Shown here in pieces: positions 62,408 to 64,000 of a stretch of DNA of 64,000 nt. How positions within the stretch are numbered: position 1 is the stretch's first letter; every line of letters begins with the position of its first letter. The position numbers and the translations under genes were made by a program. Origin of the DNA: Candidatus Kaistia colombiensis. Its GTDB lineage: Bacteria > Pseudomonadota > Alphaproteobacteria > Rhizobiales > Kaistiaceae. The stretch is from NCBI GenBank assembly GCA_029203105.1, contig CP119318.1:4416501-4480500 (forward strand), in the 5' to 3' direction. The notes below the pieces were generated by a model. That model saw only the letters and a list, made by a program, of their open reading frames with translations. It did no database searches and was not told the origin of the DNA.

Positions 62408-64000
62408 GCAGCGCTCGTAGCTCCCGTTTCGTCCATGCGCCGTGTGCCCGGGCTAGCCCGCGCATCTCGGCCAGGCTCAAGATATAGGACACGACGGATT
62501 CTCCGCCGCGATTCTCGTTGGCGCGATCGGGATGCAGCCCATCGCGGCAGCCGCCCGTCTCCGGGTCGACCAGCGGGATCGAGAGGTCGTTCTCGCCCAG
62601 GAACCAGGCGAAGGCCCGTCGGGCCTCGATCGTCCAGGCGCGATCCCCCTCCGCCCGCCAGGCCACCAGACAGGCAGAGATGGTTGCGGTTGCCTCGAGC
62701 GGTTGTTGATCGAAGGCAAGTGGCGGCTCGCGCCGTTCGCCGAAGGTGGCGCTGCCAACCGGGCGAAAACGGCCCAGCGGCGAGGTCTGGATGTCGACCA
62801 GCCAGCGCAACGACCGCAATCCGGCCTGGATCTGCGTGGTGGATCGCTTGGCGACGCCGGTGACGATCAGCGCCTGCGGCAGGCGCGCATTGTCATAGGC
62901 GAGGCCGTCCTCGAACCACACCCAATCTTCGGTCTCGGTCTGTGCGAAGAGGGCCATGAGCCTGTCTGCGAGCAGAGTGCGATATCGTTCGGCGATAGGG
63001 TCGCCCGGAAAGGCGGCGCAATAGGGATCCAGGCCGAGCAGGGTGAAAGCCCAGGCGCGTGGCGAACCGAAGTCCTCCACCGTCGGCAGCGCGGCGATGA
63101 ACAGCGACGCCGCCCAGCGCCGCCGCGACGCGCTGGAATCGCTCGCCGCCGCCTCGCCCAGCGCCCAGAGGGTGCGGCCGTGGCTGTCCTCCGAACCGCG
63201 ATCCTCCAACCAGCGCCGATCATAGCTCATGAAATTGCGGAAATAGCGCGTATCCGGATTCCAGGCGTGCTGGATGAAGGCGGCGAAACGGGCGGTCAGC
63301 GTGTCGGAGAGGCGCTGCTCGCCGCCCCTGTTCAGCGCGCAGGCAACAAGCAGCGCCCTGGCATTGTCGTCGACGCAATAGCCGTGATGCCGGTCCGGCA
63401 CCGAGTGGACGGCGTGCTGGAACAGCCCAATGTCGTCGCACATGGCGAGCATATGGCCGAGCTGCATCGGCGGCGGCGTGCCCGCCAACATGGGCGAGTC
63501 GATTTCCTCGCGGAAGCGGGCGGCCCGCTTCCGGCTGTCGCTCAGCGCAGCGTTGAATAGGGTGAGATAGCGCTTCGCGGTGTTGCCCCACATCATCGAG
63601 CGACTGCTCGAATAGGCGCGCTTGCGCATTGCCTCGCGGCGCGGATGATCGGTCAACAGCTGCGCGATCGCGCCGCCGGTCGCCTCGGCGTCGCCGAACG
63701 GCACCAGAACGCCGCGCCCGTCGGCCAGAAGCTCGCTCGCATGCCAATAGGGTGTCGACACGACCGCCTTTCCGAGCCCGAAACTGTAGGCCAGCGTCCC
63801 GGACGTCATCTGTGCCTCATTCAGATAGGGCGTGACGTAGACGTCGCACATGGCGATGAAGTCGAGCAGCGTTTCGCGGTCGACGAACTGGTCGCGGAAG
63901 ACGACATGCTCCTCGACGCCGAGTTCGCGCGCCCGCTGCATCAGGCTCTCGCGATAGCTCTCGCCCTGCGCGCGCACGAGATTGGGATGCGTCGCGCCAA
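62400..64000 (-). CDS. Glycosyltransferase family 4 protein with C-terminal helical toroid domain (5' partial)
   Basis: The frame is open to the window edge, and 533 residues are visible. The first 170 hold the C-terminal half of a GT-B GT4 fold: GATHPNLVRAQGESYRESLM, VVFRDQFVDRETLLDFIAMC, DVYVTPYLNEAQMTSGTLAY and SFGLGKAVVSTPYWHASELL. Residues 175-520 form a second, all-helical domain (HHGYCVDDNARALLVACALN, DRGSEDSHGRTLWALGEAAA, AFDQQPLEATATISACLVAW) that resembles an alpha/alpha-six barrel of glycosidases or epimerases. The GH130 gene overlaps its 3' end. The two likely act on one mannoside-type glycan. Confidence 0.85.
   Translation of the reverse strand, partial: GATHPNLVRAQGESYRESLMQRARELGVEEHVVFRDQFVDRETLLDFIAMCDVYVTPYLNEAQMTSGTLAYSFGLGKAVVSTPYWHASELLADGRGVLVPFGDAEATGGAIAQLLTDHPRREAMRKRAYSSSRSMMWGNTAKRYLTLFNAALSDSRKRAARFREEIDSPMLAGTPPPMQLGHMLAMCDDIGLFQHAVHSVPDRHHGYCVDDNARALLVACALNRGGEQRLSDTLTARFAAFIQHAWNPDTRYFRNFMSYDRRWLEDRGSEDSHGRTLWALGEAAASDSSASRRRWAASLFIAALPTVEDFGSPRAWAFTLLGLDPYCAAFPGDPIAERYRTLLADRLMALFAQTETEDWVWFEDGLAYDNARLPQALIVTGVAKRSTTQIQAGLRSLRWLVDIQTSPLGRFRPVGSATFGERREPPLAFDQQPLEATATISACLVAWRAEGDRAWTIEARRAFAWFLGENDLSIPLVDPETGGCRDGLHPDRANENRGGESVVSYILSLAEMRGLARAHGAWTKRELRALRA

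Overview
The window looks like chromosome of a GC-rich alphaproteobacterium of the order Hyphomicrobiales (Rhizobiales). The basis is gene content: an lpiA/mprF-acvB pair, a ChoXWV-type choline transporter, L-fuconate dehydratase, many sugar and amine ABC transporters, and dispersed palindromes of the kind common in that order. The genus is not resolved and GC was not computed. I saw no rRNA, tRNA, CRISPR array, transposase or phage gene.

Region 1 (1-16.3 kb) is a sugar-acid catabolism locus. It has two gluconate-5-dehydrogenase-like SDRs, an L-idonate-5-dehydrogenase-like enzyme, a ribose-type ABC importer (ATPase, permease, binding protein), a GntR-like LacI-family regulator and an L-rhamnose mutarotase-like protein. 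Three near-identical palindromes (TGTTATCGATAACA) lie upstream of the idonate dehydrogenase, the second SDR and the importer. They define a small candidate regulon. A Na+/H+ antiporter, a YciI protein, an ABC-2 exporter and an HPP protein sit inside this region. All four, plus the idonate dehydrogenase, are broken by many single-base frameshifts.

Region 2 (16.3-36 kb) is mixed housekeeping and envelope: an FAD-linked oxidase with a divergent FadR-type regulator, ogt, an epimerase, prfC, a lytic transglycosylase, a patatin lipoprotein, LemA with a DUF2207 protein, an APH-fold kinase, and the acvB-lpiA pair for lysyl-phosphatidylglycerol.

Region 3 (36-46 kb) holds an M29 aminopeptidase, an MFS exporter, an M81 metallopeptidase, RidA, an SDR, a D-threonine aldolase/DSD1-type enzyme, L-fuconate dehydratase and three small unknown proteins.

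Region 4 (46-52 kb) is the most unusual. A choline importer choXWV is divergent from one long gene that joins a full BetI (TetR-type) repressor to a complete-length BetB-like aldehyde dehydrogenase domain. In that domain the catalytic Cys, the general-base Glu, the oxyanion Asn and the NAD-binding residues are all replaced, and about 14 residues of the nucleotide-binding loop are missing. This looks like a repressor with a dead-enzyme sensor domain. Two BetI-like dyads lie in the intergenic space.

Region 5 (52-64 kb) has an M24 peptidase-like protein, a flavin monooxygenase, a class V aminotransferase and a polyamine-type ABC importer, with composite inverted repeats in four of the gaps. It ends with gluconokinase and an overlapping GH130 phosphorylase/glycosyltransferase pair that runs off the window.
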